Source of the DNA: Toxotes chatareus
Taxonomy: Eukaryota > Chordata > Actinopteri > Toxotidae
DNA: 64,000 nucleotides
Assembly: GCA_016801885.1 (NCBI GenBank)
Contig: CM028889.1
Span: forward strand, 9,797,001-9,861,000
Reading direction: 5' to 3'
Shown: in pieces, positions 61,066 through 64,000 of the stretch
How the letters are laid out: every line of letters starts with the position of its first letter
How positions within the stretch are numbered: position 1 is the first letter of the stretch
Translations under genes and position numbers: made by a program
Notes under the pieces: model-generated
The model's database searches: none
Told to the model about the DNA's origin: nothing
Seen by the model: the letters and a program-made list of their open reading frames with translations, nothing else

Positions 61066-64000
61066 GTAGGTTTGTGATGGATGGTGGGAATGTGGGATGG
61101 AGGGGGAAAGAAAAGGAATGAAAATAAAATAAAATAAAACAGTTTCTGTTCTGAGCTTCATTTAAAGTCACCTTTATTTTCACGTCACTCACCGAGGGCA
61201 GAAGTCTGGAAATGTTTCAAATAAATAGCCTAAATTTGAGGCTTCGCAGATTACCAGCTGCTCACGACTGTTTGTCTTTCTTTTGTTTTAATTTAAGAAC
61301 TTTATTATCCAGAAATAATTGGAACTGAGTAAACGGTTCTTGTGTAAAATTCTTATCCCCCACTGGGTAATGAAGAAAATTGTTTTGCAGAAGGTTAAAT
61401 AAGCATTAGTTAATCCAGTGTTCTCAGAGCAGAGTGCCCTTTTGCTGCTGTTTGTTTGCTGCATGTCCTCTCTTTGGTTAACATAGAACACAGATAATAT
61501 GATCTTCAGAACTTGTAGTTCCCTGCCTGTTCAACTAAACATGACTGAACTTGCCATTGTCTTATATAGCTATGAATGGCTATTTAAAATGATTTAAATT
61601 CAATTTGAGAAAGAATTTTTAAAGTTTTTGGTATAGAGTATAGCGCTGAATACCAAATCTTCACTGTGAAGCAACTCTCTCTTGAAAACCATGACTGTGC
61701 AAAATCTTCTAAAATGAAAAACAAATTTAATGGAGGTAAGAACAAGGAGAGGTTGAATGGAAAAAAATATAATGAAAAACAGGAAACCAAATTTGTGATG
61801 TCATAGATATGAAGCAGAGAGAAAAGGTAACTTGAAAAAATAAAAAGTCCCATGTGATAATATTTCTAGAAATGTCATACTAAGGCACCTCTTGTTTCAG
61901 TAATAGCTGGTTTGCAGGATGTGGTTTGGCACATTTCTTTTTCAGACCCGGGGGTGGTGATCAATTCTCAGTTCAGATCTAAAAGAATATGTTAAAAATG
62001 CCAAAACTGAGGATATGTAGCTTTTACCCAGTATAAGATATGCAAAGCAAGCGCTGGAGTTTTCTATATATTTTCTAGTCTATCACCTAAATTGTCACAT
62101 ATTTTAAGATTCAGTTAAGGCCTGGACCAAAGTGCAGTCAGAAGTATTTTTAACTCAACGTTATATCTGCCAAAAAAAAAAGTGGAATGTTGCAGCTCTT
62201 CATTTATTTATATATATTTTCTGTGTTATGTGTCCAGAGATGTCAAACATGATCTGTTTTTCCTCCCCACAATCTTGTCCTTGTTCTTGGCTGTTGCTTG
62301 ATGAGCTGGAAATGGGGAAAAGCAGGTCACTCTGCAGACTGGGAGGCTAATTTACAGAAGGGCAAACCAGTTATTTATCCTGCAAGTGTTTCTTTGAAGG
62401 TGTGTCCTTTACACCAGTTTGTCAGTTTGTCCTATATGTTTACATAGATGGATGTTAAAAATCACATGCACACCAAGGCAAACACAGTGTTGCACGTACA
62501 GTAGGGCTTTTTTTTTTGTGAATGAAGGCACAGACTACAATTCCTAGTCAAGTCGTCATGCACAGTGTACAGAGGGTGTGTCGGCACACTTTCACTGTTT
62601 TCATAGGATATTAATTTCATGTGCATAAACTCTTTGGGATTAGGAAAACTATTACTTATGTAAATCATGTGTGGGTGTGTTAGGGGTTGGTTAGAGGCCA
62701 GAAAAATGTAGCCAGTCATATTTGCTCTCCTTTAAATCCGTGATATACCTACACATAAGTAGAGCCCATTGTCCCATTTAAAAAACAAAACAAAACAACA
62801 ACACACATTCTCATACACAAACATCATGATTCTGTCTTCATGGAGCATCTTTGTTCTACTTTCAGAATAAGACATGACTATTTAAAGAAAAAAAAAAGTA
62901 AGTTCACACAGATTTCTGTCATAACATCCAGTGTACTGTCCATATAATCAATACATTATGCCCAGATTTTCATCTTGGTTTCAATCATTCTGCAAGATAG
63001 GATGTCATATGTCAGTGATGGATATCTCACGCTTGGCAGAAATCTTCAAATGCACATAGACAAGGGGATTGAGTAGCTTTATTGACAAACTACAGAACAG
63101 CTTTGTGAACCAACCACAGACAGATATACACAAATATCACAGTGTTTCATCTGCAACACCCTCACTCTTTTGTATGATTATACACATTCACACTTTTGCC
63201 ACATTTCTTATCCTACATCCTCACAGCTGCTATTAAAGCTGTAAAAAGGGCATTGATTTCCATCGGCGTAAACATCTGGCCTACAGCTTTATTGATTTTA
63301 AGCCTGTGACAAATACACACAAATGCACGCACAGCATTTTTTGAAGTATATGGATTGCATGTCATATATGCCCTTTAAACCCTTGCTCTGCTACGTAAAA
63401 AAAGAAAGCACTTAAAATTTATATGCACAGAGAATTTCTGTATAAATATCTATGTGTGTCTTTGTGAGTTTCAGAACTTCTGAGTGATTACAATTTTGTG
63501 GCCTGAAAGTAGGGTCACTGTGGCCAGATGCTGTCATGTCAACAAGGGTCTACTATAGTGTTAAGGAGAGAGCGTATGTAGGAGGCGAGAGTCTTTGTAA
63601 GGATAGGTTGTGTGTGTGTGTATGTATGTGTGTGACGCATCTGTCTCCATAATGTTGCCATCATCCCTCAGGCACTATGACATTCATATATTCTCATGTA
63701 TTCTCATGCTGATAGCGATGCACAAAATGCATGCTTGCACAGCGCACATGCATGTATGATTAGGGACACACACATACAAGAACATACACACTCTACGATT
63801 GCTCCTGAATACCATTAGATTCTCTCAAACAAGTTAAACTACCATTTTTAATTAACTTTACCATTTGCAGAGGTGATTAAGATAAAATATTATCCAAATT
63901 TTAATTTATTTTAATTTAGAGTTTGTTGCCTCATGCCATTGAATATCATGGGTGTAGCATGGTAATCTATCAACCAAAAAACACACACATATATTTTGAA
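61066..64000 (+). other. lrp8: Intron 4 (5' part) of the lrp8-like gene
   Basis: It starts at the GTAGGT donor and runs to the window end. It holds an (AAAAT)-type simple repeat at 61119-61139, an AC-rich patch around 62780-62820, GT and CA runs around 63608-63635 and 63765-63790, and otherwise featureless AT-rich sequence. No following LDLa exon was found, so the next exon lies beyond 64000. Confidence 0.75.
61119..61139. repeat. (AAAAT)4 microsatellite
   Basis: Four AAAAT-type units, about 55 bp after the second LDLa exon's donor site. Confidence 0.85.

Noticed and set aside
60742..61077. Open frame starting upstream of exon 4
   Set aside because: It crosses the pyrimidine tract and reads the LDLa exon in the wrong frame; the cysteine-pattern frame is the one used by the spliced exon.

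Overview
The window is vertebrate nuclear DNA, most likely from a ray-finned (teleost) fish. It is AT-rich, almost entirely non-coding, and full of CA/GT, CT and poly-A/T microsatellites. It also carries several interspersed repeats of kinds I know from fish genomes: a Tc1-like terminal relic, a tRNA-like SINE, an L2-type LINE 3' end, small 'AATCGATTAATCG'-type DNA transposons and two other teleost repeats. No bacterial or phage features, CRISPR arrays, rRNA genes or genuine tRNA genes were seen. All family names are from recognition by eye; no database search was run.

The only host protein-coding sequence I can defend is two short exons on the + strand, at 40588-40710 (123 nt) and 60937-61065 (129 nt). 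Each encodes one complete LDL-receptor class A (LDLa) module with six cysteines and the acidic calcium-binding end (DGSDE or NGADE). Both exons have AG acceptors and GT donors and are phase 1 at both ends, and the split codon between them joins as Ser. Exon sizes, module order and sequence fit LDLa repeats 2 and 3 (exons 3 and 4) of an LDLR-core-family receptor. The second module resembles LRP8 (apolipoprotein E receptor 2, a reelin receptor) more than VLDLR, so I call the gene lrp8 with moderate confidence. The rest of the window is then the end of intron 2 (1-40587), all of intron 3 (20.2 kb) and the start of intron 4 (61066-64000). The exons for the signal peptide, LDLa1, later LDLa modules, EGF and beta-propeller, transmembrane segment and tail are not here.

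Layout: 1-40587 is intron with a SINE next to a small DNA transposon (4800-5478), a truncated relic of the same transposon type (23363-23545), a G-quadruplex-capable purine tract (23068-23101), a Tc1-like relic (38032-38414), another teleost repeat (38735-38946) and a strong hairpin 1 kb before the first exon (39525-39605). 40711-60936 is intron 3, with a perfect-armed inverted repeat (45532-45566), a teleost repeat (46035-46428), a (CT)n tract (48591-48633), an L2-type LINE end inserted inside a small DNA transposon (53132-54590), and a long AG-free polypyrimidine stretch before the second exon. 61066-64000 is intron 4 with nothing beyond simple repeats.

No new biological system is evident. 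The points most worth checking are the roughly 209-nt AG-free zone before exon 4 (possible regulated splicing of an in-frame LDLa cassette), the 81-nt hairpin upstream of exon 3, and the nested transposon insertion at a microhomologous site.
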